Notes: a model not told the origin generated them from the sequence alone. Numbered from the stretch's first letter, positions 33,127 through 43,344 are shown. The stretch is 64,000 nucleotides of DNA from Nymphalis io (GCF_905147045.1 NC_065905.1:620001-684000); one strand, 5' to 3'. Made by a program: numbers and translations.

Positions 33127-33335
33127 AGGATGGTAGTGAGCAAGTTCTTCTGGGTAGGTACCACCTACTCATCACATATTCCAGCCAGCAATAGTTAGTA
33201 TAGTTGAGTTCCGGTTTGAATTGAGTGTGAGCCATTGTAACAAAAGGCACCAAAGGTTAGTGGTGCTTTGGCAATGTAGAACAATGTTTATGGGTGGTGA
33301 CCACTTACCACCCTTGGCACATTTACTAGTTCAAA
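33127..33335 (+). repeat. SINE-A, older, deleted
   Basis: GGATGGTAGTGAGCAAGTTC, CTGGGTAGGTACCACCTACT, GAGTTCCGGTTTGAATTGAG and GGTGACCACTTACCACCC. Lacks GGGACATAAAATCTTAG. Confidence 0.85.
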
Positions 33336-33337
33336 AA

Positions 33338-33770
33338 AATTCTTACCGCCTCACTGTTTGGGAATACGAACACTCAACTGTGAAAGTCAATTTTCTATAT
33401 TGTGAATTGTCTGTTGACTTCATCTTACATGCCGAATCGTTGGTAGCTAAGATATAATAAAAACGATTAATCCAAAAACACTTGTAAAAGCAATTAATAA
33501 AATTAACACAATTCAATCTCTCAATAACTCCAATCATTATATATTTTCTCCGAAGCAGTTCTTTGCCATCATAACTCACGGTTTCAAGAGTATCTGACAG
33601 GTTATTAGTTTTAACACAGAGCGATTGTCGCTTCGAACGTACTTTATAAACTTTATGGACGAAAGTTAATAGGTATTATGCAAAATATCCTGAAGGTACC
33701 TTCATAAATCTGAATTCTTGTATAATCTTTAGTGGTTTGAACCACGATATCATACTTCATACAAATATAA
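33338..33770. other. No gene or repeat recognised
   Basis: AT-rich DNA. Two overlapping short ORFs, both unconvincing. Confidence 0.45.
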
Positions 33771-33771
33771 T

Positions 33772-33985
33772 GAGATTGACTGCCTTGTTGGTCTACTGGC
33801 TAGATATAAGGCAGATCCCGAGATTCTAGGTTAATACTCCAGGTCAGGCTGATAAAAAGTAATTGGGCTTTCTTTAAAAAATTCTCAGCAGCAGCCCGGA
33901 GTCTGGAAGTTGCAAGGGTGTACACTCAAATGCAAGTGTGTGTCCTGCGTCTGAACTATTTTCAGTCCTCGGTTGGGGACGGGGT
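33772..33985 (+). repeat. SINE-C, 3' truncated
   Basis: GACTGCCTTGTTGGTCTACT, GTAATTGGGCTTTCTTTAAA, CAGCAGCAGCCCGGAGTCTG and CCTGCGTCTGAACTATTTTC. Confidence 0.8.
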
Positions 33986-34263
33986 TTGCAGGTTACATAG
34001 ATATCTAAAATGTCTTCACAAAAATCAGCAACCGCATACACTCTCAGTCTGTCGAGTGTTAAACACAAAATATTTTTCAGTGTCATATTCAACCCTAGTA
34101 ATCGAGGTACTAAAAATTCAGTACGCCATCCCAGACCGTGCTATAAATAGTCTCGGTGTTAACCATCAATGTGTAAATCAATAAGGATTGATCAGACAGA
34201 CAGTTAATGTCTACACGTGTATTGTTCCACATTTCAATTCAGGACACACACTAACTTCCCGCG

Positions 34264-34316
34264 AAACATTCGAACTGCGGCATTACATCTATCCACTAGA
34301 CCAATGAGGCAATACC
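34264..34316 (-). repeat. SINE-C head fragment
   Basis: The reverse complement TTGCCTCATTGGTCTAGTGG is the C A-box region. Confidence 0.65.
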
Positions 34317-34383
34317 AGCTCTATTACAATATTAGTATCCTAAGCAGTAGATTATGAAGAGCCTTTTAACATTAAAACTTATT

Positions 34384-34904
34384 CAGTTACGTGTAAACCG
34401 AGATGGCCCAGTGGTAAGAACGCGTGATTCTTAACCGATGATCGTGGGTCCAAACCCGGATGAGCACCACTGAATTTTGATGTGTTTAATTTGTGATTAT
34501 AATTCATCTCGTGCTATACAGTTAAGGAAAACATCGTGAGGAAGCCCGCATTTGTCTAATTTCACTGAAATTCTGCCACATGTGTATTCCACCAAACCGC
34601 ATTGGAGCAGCGTGGTGGAATAAGCTCCATACTATTATATTTTAATACTTTATTCATATATCTTAATAAATTGTTAAATAACTTGTTATCGTTAGGTTCA
34701 CTCCATGTTTGTTTGTATAAGTGGAAACTTTGTTGGCTTAAGTGAAATTTATTTTGTTACTAAATTTTATGTATTATATTATGCTGTATGTTTCCCAAAT
34801 AAATAAATAAAAAAAATAAATAAATACCCCCTTCTCAAAAAGGAAGAGGAGGCCTTAGCCCAGCAGTAGGACATTCACAGGCTGTTATTGTTACAGTTAC
34901 GTGT
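34384..34904 (+). mobile_element. SINE-B with 11 bp TSD, split by a LINE tail
   Basis: The perfect 11 bp repeat CAGTTACGTGT at 34384-34394 and 34894-34904 brackets a B element. Its head and body run to AATAAGCTCC at about 34627. The remaining 3' end (CTTCTCAAAAAGGAAGAGGA...) resumes near 34829. The intervening ~200 bp is a later insertion. Confidence 0.93.
34628..34828 (+). mobile_element. LINE-like tail inserted in SINE-B
   Basis: The insert has no B homology. It ends GTATGTTTCCCAAATAAATA followed by AAATA/AAATAAAT repeats, typical of a 5'-truncated non-LTR 3' UTR with an A-rich tail. No coding part is retained. LINE family not assigned. Confidence 0.7.
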
Positions 34905-35110
34905 GTTTACTTAGAAATATAAACCGAAAGTGTTACAAGTTCAGCAAGAACTAAATAAAGGTTATGGAAACAAACGCTGTTAAAATGCTATTTATTCAAG
35001 CTGTCTCCAGTAAAATAACACGAGTTTCGAATACACTGGCTTAAAATCATATACGTTTAACATAGGTAACGCAAGTATTATTAAGTAAATTCAGCCTTTT
35101 CAAATTTCAA

Positions 35111-35429
35111 TTTTAAGAACAATAGTTATATGAATTTGTCGTATAATTTGACGGGCTGATTGGCGTGGTTGGTAGATACTTGCCTTTCACGCGGAAGGTT
35201 GTGGGTTCAATTCCCACCCAGGACAGACATTTGTATGCATGAACATGTCTGTTTGTCCTAAGTCTGGGTGCAATTATATATATATACGTATGTATTTCCA
35301 AAAGAAAAATAGTATATGTAGTATATCAGTTGTCTGGTTTCCCTATATAAGCTCTGCTTAGTTTGGGATTAGATGGCCGTGTGTGAATAATGTCCCAGGA
35401 TATTATTATTATTTTATTATTATTATTAT
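35111..35429 (+). mobile_element. SINE-D with 5' flank shared with 43.6 kb copy
   Basis: D head GGCTGATTGGCGTGGTTGGT, B-box GGGTTCAATTCCCACCC, and an ATT tail at 35399-35429. The ~45 bases upstream of the head (TTTTAAGAACAATAG ... TTGTCGTATAATTTGACGGG) recur beside the minus-strand D copy ending at 43608. They are absent from the other D copies. Confidence 0.88.
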
Positions 35430-35461
35430 GTGATTAGTTGAGGATAAATATATACTAGAAT

Positions 35462-35629
35462 ATTAACATAATAAATGCGTAGGTATGTCTCTCTGTTATG
35501 CTTTTACAGCTACACCACTGAATCGATATTGATGGAATTTAAAAAGCAAGCTTGAAAGCCCCACACAAAGATAGGCTACTTTTTTATACATCACACCTGT
35601 CCCCACATTGTCCGCGGGCTAAAACTAGT
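35462..35629 (+). repeat. G-family element
   Basis: CATAATAAATGCGTAGGTAT, TTATGCTTTTACAGCTACAC, TAGGCTACTTTTTTATACAT and CCGCGGGCTAAAACTAGT. CTAG at 35625-35628. Confidence 0.7.
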
Positions 35630-35631
35630 AA

Positions 35632-36295
35632 TTAATACATTTACTATAATCCTAGTTTTATAATTTTTATTTTATAATTTATTAAAGCAAAATATATTTT
35701 GCATCTACTGGTTCATATTTGCTATTAATATGTATTTATTATAATAGTTTATGATGTATATATATTAAGTATATATATTGTATGATTGATCAAACTTCCG
35801 AAAAATATTACAATTGAATGACGGTGTCTGGTCATTCTGTCTGCCTATATCAGTTAAATAAATTACAATTATAAGTTTGTTTCTTATTAATTATAAGCCG
35901 TTCGGCAGTGGCTGTTATCTGAATCTCAGACGAACACTGTTCCAAAGACGTCGCAAGGACAATAAAAAAATTCCGAAGTTTCTCAAGAAAATTTATCATA
36001 ACAGACAGCCAAAGATAAAAAATATTTTGGTGTGGTAACTCGCTTATAGAAATATTAACTTAAAAAGAGATAATTTTTAAAATCACAAACATTTCAATTT
36101 TATTTATTTGTATAAATTATCAAAATATTTCTTTCTTATCAGATTTCGATGATTTGTTTATATCAAGGTCAAATTTATAAATCTGATTTATTCAAACATA
36201 TCTATTATTTATATAAAAAAACTTTTTTTATTTCACATATGTTATCTTTTAAAAAATAATTACCTATTATTACGGTTCGATGTTTACCTCGTCGA
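35632..36295. other. No gene recognised
   Basis: AT-rich DNA upstream of the LINE fragment. It may contain decayed LINE sequence not recognisable by eye. Confidence 0.4.
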
Positions 36296-36304
36296 GTTCG
36301 CTTA

Positions 36305-36781
36305 ATGATTTACAATAGTATAGTGAAACCACATCTTTTGTATCTCATCGAAATATGGGGTGTGGCATCAAAAAGCAATATAGCCCAACTTCAAATTGCT
36401 CAAAATAAAATAATTAAATTACTTTTTCATTACCCTTATTTAACACCTTCAGATAAAGTCTATAAAGAAACCAAATTAATGAATATTAAGCAATTATACA
36501 ACTACGCTACTTGTATTCTTATACGTAAAATCTTAGACAAAAAAATACACACAGAAATATCTTTCGAAAGCAAAGGTCAATTACACAAATATGCAACTAG
36601 ACGTGCTAGCCATCTAATACTGCCTAAAACTAGAACTAAGAGTGGAAAAAAGATGATTATTTTTGAGGGAGCAAAACTTTATAACAATTTACCTAAACAA
36701 GTAAAAACTCTAACAAATTTTTCTATGTTTAAATCTCGACTTTATAACCATATTCTGTGTAACGATTCTCTGTTAAAATAA
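36305..36781 (+). CDS. LINE reverse-transcriptase C-terminal fragment, open 158 codons
   Basis: The frame begins MIYNSIVKPHLLYLIEIWG and continues with LQIAQNKIIKLLFHYP, LMNIKQLYNYATCILIRKI, a basic stretch with RRASHLILPKTRTKSGKK, and LYNNLPKQVKTL...FKSRLYNHIL. The S.V.PHLLY.IEIWG...LQ..QN.I.R pattern is the region after the catalytic palm in jockey/CR1-like non-LTR polymerases. The YADD catalytic block and everything upstream are missing. The frame has no stop over 158 codons, suggesting a fairly young 5'-truncated copy. A likely 3' UTR with AATAAAG follows near 36882. Confidence 0.8.
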   Translation: MIYNSIVKPHLLYLIEIWGVASKSNIAQLQIAQNKIIKLLFHYPYLTPSDKVYKETKLMNIKQLYNYATCILIRKILDKKIHTEISFESKGQLHKYATRRASHLILPKTRTKSGKKMIIFEGAKLYNNLPKQVKTLTNFSMFKSRLYNHILCNDSLLK

Positions 36782-36915
36782 TTAATTGAAACTGTTATCT
36801 CATCTGTTTTGCTGATCCGAACGAATTGTTATATTTATAAGTTAGATATAAGTTCTCATGTAAATGACGTTGTCGTAATGAGAATAAAGTTCTATGTAAT
36901 TATACCGGCAATCGC
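36782..36915 (+). repeat. Probable 3' UTR of the LINE above
   Basis: Directly follows the stop codon. It contains a polyadenylation-like AATAAAG near 36882. End not defined by a target duplication. Confidence 0.4.
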
Positions 36916-37077
36916 TAATGATATTCTTATTTATAATCGTTGCTCAAAGGTTAAATTAAATATATATACCTACTTGCTTTTTATATAAGAAACTGAATAC
37001 AGTAATACACCTTTTTAATTAAAGAAAAATATGGACTTATGTGTTTAAAAAACCATTCATTCGTTTAGACCGAAAGC

Positions 37078-37277
37078 AGAGATGCACTTAATGACCCAGT
37101 GGATAGTCACAGTGATTCTTAACCGAAGTCCGTGGGTTCAAAGTCGAAAAGCAACAATATCTTAATATGATTAATTTGTGTTTATAATTAATCTCGTGGC
37201 GAAATAAGCATCGTGAAAGAAGAACATGTTTCAGAAGAAACTCCGTCACATTTATCCAACAACCTTACCTTGGAACA
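37078..37277 (+). repeat. SINE-B, diverged
   Basis: TTAATGACCCAGTGGATAGT, GATTCTTAACCGAAGTCCGT, ATTTGTGTTTATAATTAATC and AACCTTACCTTGGAACAG. Its 3' part is interrupted by the insertion at 37288. Confidence 0.75.
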
Positions 37278-37617
37278 GGTCTGTAAGGTTCCAGCCTTCG
37301 AAGCCTGGATGAGACGAAAGCGACGAGTCACCTTCTGACTTACGCAGGTAATGACCGGTTACGGTTGTTTCGGAGAATACTCGCGCTGCCGTACGCATTA
37401 GCGAGGAGTGCGGGTGAGCCACGAGTGGAACAAAGCACGAAAGAGGCCGCGGATGCGTTATATCAACACGATCCCGTAGCCTCTCCGATCCGTGCTGAGG
37501 ACGGCAGGATCGCAGTGGTTTTAGTGGGTTAGAATCCCACATAACCCGGTTCCACCCCCATAGGACCCGGGTACCTTTCTGAAGGCTTCCACTGCGAGAA
37601 AAAAAAGGGTCTGTAAG
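37278..37617 (+). mobile_element. GC-rich LINE tail insertion with 10 bp TSD
   Basis: A 320 bp, strikingly GC-rich insert (37288-37607) ends in eight As and is flanked by GGTCTGTAAG at 37278-37287 and 37608-37617. It contains GGTTTTAGTGGGTTAGAATC and CCCACATAACCCGGTTCCAC, which I associate with 3' UTRs of lepidopteran R1-like LINEs. The 137-codon minus-strand open frame across it is a by-product of high GC. Confidence 0.85.
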
Positions 37618-37619
37618 AT

Positions 37620-38658
37620 TAATTTCAAACGATGTCCAGTTCCATAAATAGCATATCGTTATCATTAGAAACAGATAGTGTTGAGTTACATATAATAAAT
37701 CCTTTAAAATTAAATCCTATACACTTTAAGCCACCTACCACCTGCGACGAACTTCTATTTAATCAATAAATAGGTATTTCATTATTAAAAACAAAATTGT
37801 TTTTAATTAAAGTAAAAATGAATGCATCCTTATTTTGACAACCTTTACATAAGCATCTTAAAAAAATAAGCAAATTAGTAAGCAAAACAAATTGTATTTT
37901 AAATATTATTACAAGCTCCAATAAGTACCAGGATAGCATAATATAAAAAAGCTATAAATTAAACATATATACATTTATAGCGTTTGTTCTTAAGTGTTTT
38001 GCTTGTTTTTTCGACGCGTGCCGATTCCTAAACGATGCTTATTGACTTGGCGCTTTTTTTATGCTTACAAAAACGCAATATATGTTTTTTATACGTTCAT
38101 ATTGTGTACTTATTTCTAAAATTCTTAAAGCTTCGCTCTCTCTCATTCTCCGTCATAAAATGAAATAAAAAAATAAATATTATAATAATAATTTTTACAA
38201 CCTGAAACATACGTACCCAATCTAAAGTGGCTTAACGTTTTAATCTCCAACTATCTACGTTCTACTAACTACTAACTTGTTTGCAAGATTATCCTCAACA
38301 AACTAAACCAATTAAATAAAAGTATAGGCATAATAGCTTTGTTTTTAATAGATAACAATTTTCATACATTTTACCTAACAGAAAGAAATTCTATATTCCA
38401 CTTCGCCGATTATAAAACTTGAATACCATAAACACATCGGCGCCAAGTATCTGACGTTTCCGGCTGCAATCGATTCCAAATTATCGGGGATTCGTTACTC
38501 CCTCTTCGGTTTCTACTTTTTTCATCCATCTCGTTGATAAACCGTCAAGCGGAATTTTTTTTAATGGCATTACCTTTCTGTTGCTGACTTTTCAAAGGAT
38601 GATAACACAATTTTTACATTTTTACACAATGCATCAAAGTAAAATGTATACAAGTAAC
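37620..38658. other. Long stretch without recognised gene
   Basis: AT-rich. 38395-38580 is less AT-rich and has no recognised repeat. No ORF of note. Confidence 0.45.
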
Positions 38659-38659
38659 G

Positions 38660-38745
38660 TCGTACTGTCTAGTTGTTAAATTAAAATGTTAATCCCGAAG
38701 TCTTGGGTTCAAGCCCCGGGTTAGTAAAATTAATAATATTGGATT
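38660..38745 (+). repeat. SINE-C head, degenerate
   Basis: GTACTGTCTAGTTG and CCCGAAGTCTTGGGTTCAAG with CCCCGGGTTAGTAAAATTAA. Confidence 0.55.
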
Positions 38746-38749
38746 GTAT

Positions 38750-39092
38750 GTTGAAAAAATAATATCATAGAAGCTCAAAGTAAACGACACCAACGATTTT
38801 ACATTATTTTATAATTTTATAATAATATAAAATGGTAAACAGATACACGAAAAGATCCATAGACTAGTCGGTTTAAAGGAAACACTGCCCTACATCACGC
38901 TAAAAATATACCACACCAAGCCACGTCAAGTCAAAGCCAAATGGCACCGATTTAAACTGGTTAATGACTTAATGACGGTTGAGAGACTCGGTTGGATGCT
39001 GAAGGTGAAGTACCAAAGTTTTAGCCGGACCGTCTGTGGCCAATACTAATGTGTCCAGCATATAAAGCATGTCGTACTAATAACAAAATATT
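38750..39092. other. No gene recognised
   Basis: 38870-39060 is relatively GC-balanced with no long frame. Unidentified. Confidence 0.4.
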
Positions 39093-39097
39093 TACTT

Positions 39098-39346
39098 TGT
39101 GGCAGGGCCTTGTGCAAGCCTGTCTGGGTAGGTACCACCCACTCATCAGATATTCTACCGCAAAACAGTAATACTTAGCATTGTTGTGTCCCGGTTTGAA
39201 GGGTGAGTTGAGCCAGTTTAACTAAAGGCACAAGAGATAAAACATCTTGGAGGTTGGTGGCACATTGGCAAGGTAGCGATGGTTAACATTTCTTACAATG
39301 CCAATGCCTATGGGGGTTGGTTTGGACATATTCTATAAAAAAAAGA
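39098..39346 (+). mobile_element. SINE-A, deleted near 3' end
   Basis: GTGGCAGGGCCTTGTGCAAG to GGACATATTCTATAAAAAAA. The ACCACTTACCATCAGGTGGC segment is missing. Confidence 0.9.
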
Positions 39347-39349
39347 ACT

Positions 39350-39960
39350 CTGAATCTGCAATCGTCAGTTAAGATTCAAATCATCACGCCATGAAACAAA
39401 TAGAATCCAACAAATACTATCACCTCATCCTGTCGCTCAGCTTCACCCATTTCCATCAGACACTTTGATTATAATTTTAATAATTAATTGGATTCCGCCC
39501 TTAATTCCAACACGTCGACTAAAGTAGGCTTATTATTAATTCCAACGTTCTTCTGTAATCTGGATGGAATATAGATAAACACATTTAACAATGTTTTACA
39601 TTTCTAAGATATATATATAAGATGCTAGAGTGTGTTTTAAGATTAGCTTAAAACTTAATGAATTAAGACTTTATACTTTTGTGATCTAGTTATTAACTAC
39701 ATAATACTGTATATTTTTATGTCAATAAATAGTTATTATATATTATTTAGCACACCATAATGCACCAGGAATAAAAAAAGGTACAATGAGTATGTTAACA
39801 GAACTAAGTATAAAAGGCATGCTTATCCCTGGAAGAGATTTCTTCCAACAAACCCAAAAAAAGGACAAAAATGTTCTTTTTTTTAATGATAAAATCAAGT
39901 TATATAAATATTATTTGTTTTACTTAGTTACATTAAAATATTTTGAGAAACTACTATTTA
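39350..39960. other. No gene recognised
   Basis: AT-rich. A 61-codon ORF at 39786-39971 is lysine/phenylalanine-rich and looks like chance. Confidence 0.45.
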
Positions 39961-39961
39961 T

Positions 39962-40165
39962 TATAAAATAAAGTCACGTGTGTTTGTCTGTCTGTGTGAA
40001 CGCGATAAACTCAAAAACTATCGAAAGGACTTTCATGTGGTTATCATCAATAGACGATGTGAGACGAAGGTTTAGGTGTATAATTGGCTGGCTGAAAATA
40101 AGACAAAAAATATTAAAGATGTCGGAAAAAAAACATGCCGACTTGGAGCTTTACTGACGTGTTCC
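39962..40165 (+). repeat. Possible non-autonomous element (TGTCTGTCTGTGTGAACGCG type)
   Basis: TGTTTGTCTGTCTGTGTGAA, GATAAACTCAAAAACTATCG and CGAAGGTTTAGGTGTATAAT resemble a short dispersed element common in moth and butterfly genomes. Boundaries unknown. Confidence 0.45.
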
Positions 40166-40245
40166 GAGTTGTCCATTATAATTAAATGTTTAACAATATA
40201 TATATAATAGAAATAATATATATAAGAAATAGAAATAAGTTTAAG

Positions 40246-40570
40246 TGAACAAAATTAAATTGAAAAAGCCGAGATGGCCTAGTGGTTAGAACGCGTGAAT
40301 CTTAACTGACGATCGTGGGTTCAATCCCGGGCAAGCACCACTGAATTTTCATGTGCTTAATTTGTGATTATAATTCATCTCGTGCTTGACGGTGAAGGAA
40401 AACATCGTGAGGAAACCTGCATGTGTCTAATTTCATTGAAATTATGCCACATGTGTATTCTACCAACCCGCATTGGAGCAGCGTGGTGGAATAAGCTCCA
40501 AACCTTCTCCTCAAAAGGGAGAGGAGGCCTTAGCCCAGCAGTGGGACATTAACTGCACTGAACAAAATTA
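40246..40570 (+). mobile_element. SINE-B reference copy with 12 bp TSD
   Basis: The cleanest sense copy. The A-box TGGCCTAGTGG is at 40275-40285 and the B-box GGGTTCAATCC at 40317-40327. A CTT lies at the anticodon-like position 40301-40303, so the parent is best read as tRNA-Lys(CTT). The body runs through GGAAACCTGCATGTGTC and GGAGCAGCGTGGTGGAATAA to CCCAGCAGTGGGACATTAAC. A perfect 12 bp repeat TGAACAAAATTA flanks it at 40246-40257 and 40559-40570. The element has no ORF and relies on a LINE enzyme. Confidence 0.96.
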
Positions 40571-40574
40571 TTGT

Positions 40575-41082
40575 TCTAACAGTTTTCGAATGTACAAAAG
40601 AAGTTTTCTCTTAATTTAAAGTATATAGAAGGAAACTATTTAATATATTTTAAAAAAAATACAACCTGAACACAGTCCGAAAATACATATATTTATTTGT
40701 AATAACACTTTTAGACAAAGCACAAATCAATCGCATGACTCCAAAGAATAAATTCATGATACATGAATAAGTGAACAAAGTTCTCAAAGCACGCCACAAT
40801 ACCATGTGCATAAGTGGATTGAAAATGACACTAATCTCGTGATAGCTATACGAAATATATTACATAATATATGAAGGCTGTATTGTTACGCGTTTTATTT
40901 TCCTCTATAGCATTATGTCCCTTAAGATCTTTTGTGATTGGAATATTGATGTGAAACAAACGCTTTCTACTCCCTTGTGTGTCCATTGCGTGTACTATAT
41001 ACTTCATTTCTTAAGGAAAAAATATTATAGTAACTCGTATGTGTATTTCTTTATCTATGGTAGTTTTTAATCTACCACATTA
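40575..41082. other. No gene or repeat recognised
   Basis: AT-rich DNA. Confidence 0.5.
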
Positions 41083-41084
41083 AG

Positions 41085-41235
41085 GTTTCCTTACAATAAT
41101 TACCTTCACCGCCGAGGACGAGATAAATTATAAATACTAATTAAGCACATGAAAATTCATTGGTGCTTACCCAGGTTGACCCTGGAATCATCATTTAAGA
41201 TTCACGTCTTCTAACCACCGGCACATCGCGGCTCC
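41085..41235 (-). repeat. SINE-B 5' half
   Basis: AGGTTTCCTTACAATAATTA, CACCGCCGAGGACGAGATAA, TGGTGCTTACCCAGGTTGAC and TTTAAGATTCACGTCTTCTA. The 3' half is missing. Confidence 0.82.
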
Positions 41236-41239
41236 TTAT

Positions 41240-41780
41240 TAGTGCTAATATATATTTAGAGATAGACTACCAAGAGACCTACCACCTATCCTTAGGGAAG
41301 AGAAACATCGAGACTAGCCTAAGGGCCTGTACGTGGCTTATTCCGGCCCAGACGCTGGTTCATTAACACCTCAAGCACTTTGCACATAAATATAAAGTAT
41401 TTTTAATAAGATAGCGTAAACTATAAATTAAAGTAAATTTCTGCTTAGTTTTTCACAAATAAATCTACTAAAACCAGCAACCACAAAACCATTCTCTCTT
41501 TGACAATCGAACAAAAATAAATTTTAGTTTAGTACCTAATAAGTTCGACAGCAAAATTAAAAATACGAGTAGAAAATATTCGAAACTTGCAAATTCATGT
41601 TCTTTACAAATTTTTAATAATGATAATAGTCGAATTTCGATCACTGGGCGAAGACAACTTTACATAATTTAAGCAATTTCATAGTCAAAATAAATAAATA
41701 AAATAAAAAAACGAAAGAAATATAATCACAGATATATTGATACATATTATAGTTGTATTTATTTCGCGTTCCATATGAGT
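41240..41780. other. No gene recognised
   Basis: 41260-41370 is GC-balanced and unidentified. The remainder is AT-rich. Confidence 0.4.
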
Positions 41781-41783
41781 TGA

Positions 41784-42074
41784 GCCAGCGTTCCCGCTGA
41801 ATCTGTGTCGAGTGGGCCGCTCTCCGGGTTACGTTCTCAACCCCCAACTATGCGAATGGGCAAAGAGCCGGCAGCTTTGTTCCAAGCTTTCGTGCCGCTT
41901 TATTATGTGAATCCGTTTCATAGAGCCTTTGTAACTCGGCATTTTTACGAACGCAAAAACCATAAAAAGATTATTTTTTTACGATATTCATGCAAAAAGT
42001 CCTTGCGGTATCACAGTTATACGCATCGTATTTTGTATCATATTTTCGTTATTATTTATATTATATATAAATAA
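41784..42074 (+). CDS. Unrecognised ORF in a GC-rich island
   Basis: Open from just after a TGA at 41781 to 42074. The informative part reads ASVPAESVSSGPLSGLRSQP, then PTMRMGKEPAALFQAFVPLY and YVNPFHRAFVTRHFYERK. The last third becomes AT-rich and lysine/isoleucine-rich, as expected for read-through into non-coding DNA. An ATG lies at about 41850. The first ~65 codons have coding-like composition against an AT-rich background. No family is recognised. It could be a TE relic or an exon. Confidence 0.25.
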   Translation, partial: ASVPAESVSSGPLSGLRSQPPTMRMGKEPAALFQAFVPLYYVNPFHRAFVTRHFYERKNHKKIIFLRYSCKKSLRYHSYTHRILYHIFVIIYIIYK

Positions 42075-42136
42075 CTTATATATAAGTAAAATAACCCACT
42101 GCTATGGAAAGGTTTAGTAAAAATACTTGTAAATAT

Positions 42137-42312
42137 TATTCCACCACACTGCTCCAACGCAGGTTAAATACATATGGTATAATATCGTCCGATGTAAGCA
42201 GGTTTCCTTACGATGTTTCTCTCCACCTTTCATGATTGAGCTTGAAATGAATTATAAACATCAATTAAACATATAAAAAATTAATGGTGCTTGCTCGAAT
42301 TTGAACCTCTGT
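42137..42312 (-). repeat. SINE-B, diverged
   Basis: TTATTCCACCACACTGCTCC, GCAGGTTTCCTTACGATGTT and TGGTGCTTGCTCGAATTTGA. Confidence 0.85.
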
Positions 42313-42370
42313 CAAAATTGACTTGCACTGAACATCGATAAAAAAAATTACAATATTTAAAGTACAGTAC

Positions 42371-42657
42371 AGTAACAGCCTGTTAATGTCCTACTGCTGG
42401 GCTGAGGCTTCCTCTACCTTTTTAGGAGAAGGTTTGGAGCTTATTCCACCACGCTGCTCCAATGCGTGTTGGTAGAATACACATGGGGCAGAATTTCAAT
42501 GAAATTAGACAGGGTTCCTCACGATGTTTTCCTTCACCGTCAAGCACGAGACGAATTATTAACACAAATTAAGCACATGAAAATTCAGTGGTGCTTGCCC
42601 GGGTTTGAACCCACGATCATCGGTTAAGATTCACGCGTCTTAACACTGGGCCATCAC
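42371..42657 (-). mobile_element. SINE-B, near full length
   Basis: GTAACAGCCTGTTAATGTCC to GATTCACGCGTCTTAACACT, near consensus. A few bases are lost in the ACACATGCAGGTTTCC segment. Confidence 0.93.
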
Positions 42658-42659
42658 AT

Positions 42660-42992
42660 TTAAGGTGTCTAATAAAAGTTTTAATTACATTTAAAACAAT
42701 ATAAAAAAACTATATAGTTTTCTCATTTTCTCATAAAAACCAGTCAACGATATTTCATTGTACCTGAATATAACGGCTTAAATTTTTACTCAACAAAATA
42801 ACAAGTGCATCCTCGTGAGAACTACTTGTTCCAATTTCGCCATCACTAGTGTCCGTTTCAATGTGAAATACTGCAGTTGGTATCAACAGGAAATTGCACT
42901 TTTGCAATAAAACTAGAACTTCGAGCTTATATTTGAAATATTATTTATTAAGTTACTTCAACGGGAGTATTATTGAAATGTGTGAAATGAAA
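42660..42992. other. No gene or repeat recognised
   Basis: AT-rich DNA. Confidence 0.5.
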
Positions 42993-42995
42993 AAG

Positions 42996-43096
42996 TGAGC
43001 CTTGATAGCGCAGTGGACTTGTGAATCGAGAATCTTAACCGTTGATTCCGAGCACAACTCGGGCGCACTACTGAATTCTCATGTGCTTAACTACAC
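42996..43096 (+). repeat. SINE-B head fragment
   Basis: GAGCCTTGATAGCGCAGTGG, GAATCTTAACCGTTGATTCC and GAATTCTCATGTGCTTAACT. Confidence 0.75.
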
Positions 43097-43257
43097 GACA
43101 CCGATATACAATACGATAATTTTTGGCCGATTTTGTTGCTTCAAAAACTTTTTCCGACTATTTTGACAATCCCAAATACAACACTACAGCTAAGAAAAAA
43201 TGATACCACTAACCAAGATAGGGCACACTACAGAGTGAAACACTGTAAATATTAAAA

Positions 43258-43344
43258 ATGAGTCTCCCAAAACAAAATCCTTCCACAAAAAACGCAAATC
43301 AAAAATTAGACAAACAAGGTCTCCGACCACCAAGTACGGAGGAG
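43258..43344 (+). CDS. Short coding-like start cut by SINE-D
   Basis: An ATG frame reads MSLPKQNPSTKNANQKLDKQ then GLRPPSTEE before running into the reversed AAT tail of a D copy. The preceding AAAA context suits an insect start. The hydrophilic K/N/Q/P-rich composition would suit a gag-like or disordered N-terminus. No family recognised. Confidence 0.2.

Noticed and set aside
37252..37665. 137-codon minus-strand ORF
   Set aside because: Antisense to a TSD-flanked, poly-A-tailed LINE 3' UTR. High GC removes stop codons and explains the open frame.
40266..40335. tRNA-Lys gene
   Set aside because: The acceptor stem does not close and the sequence continues into the SINE-B body. It is a SINE head, as are the heads of C and D copies.
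41784..41990. Fragment of ribosomal RNA in the GC-rich island
   Set aside because: Considered because of its composition, but no stretch matches conserved rRNA core sequence that I can recognise.
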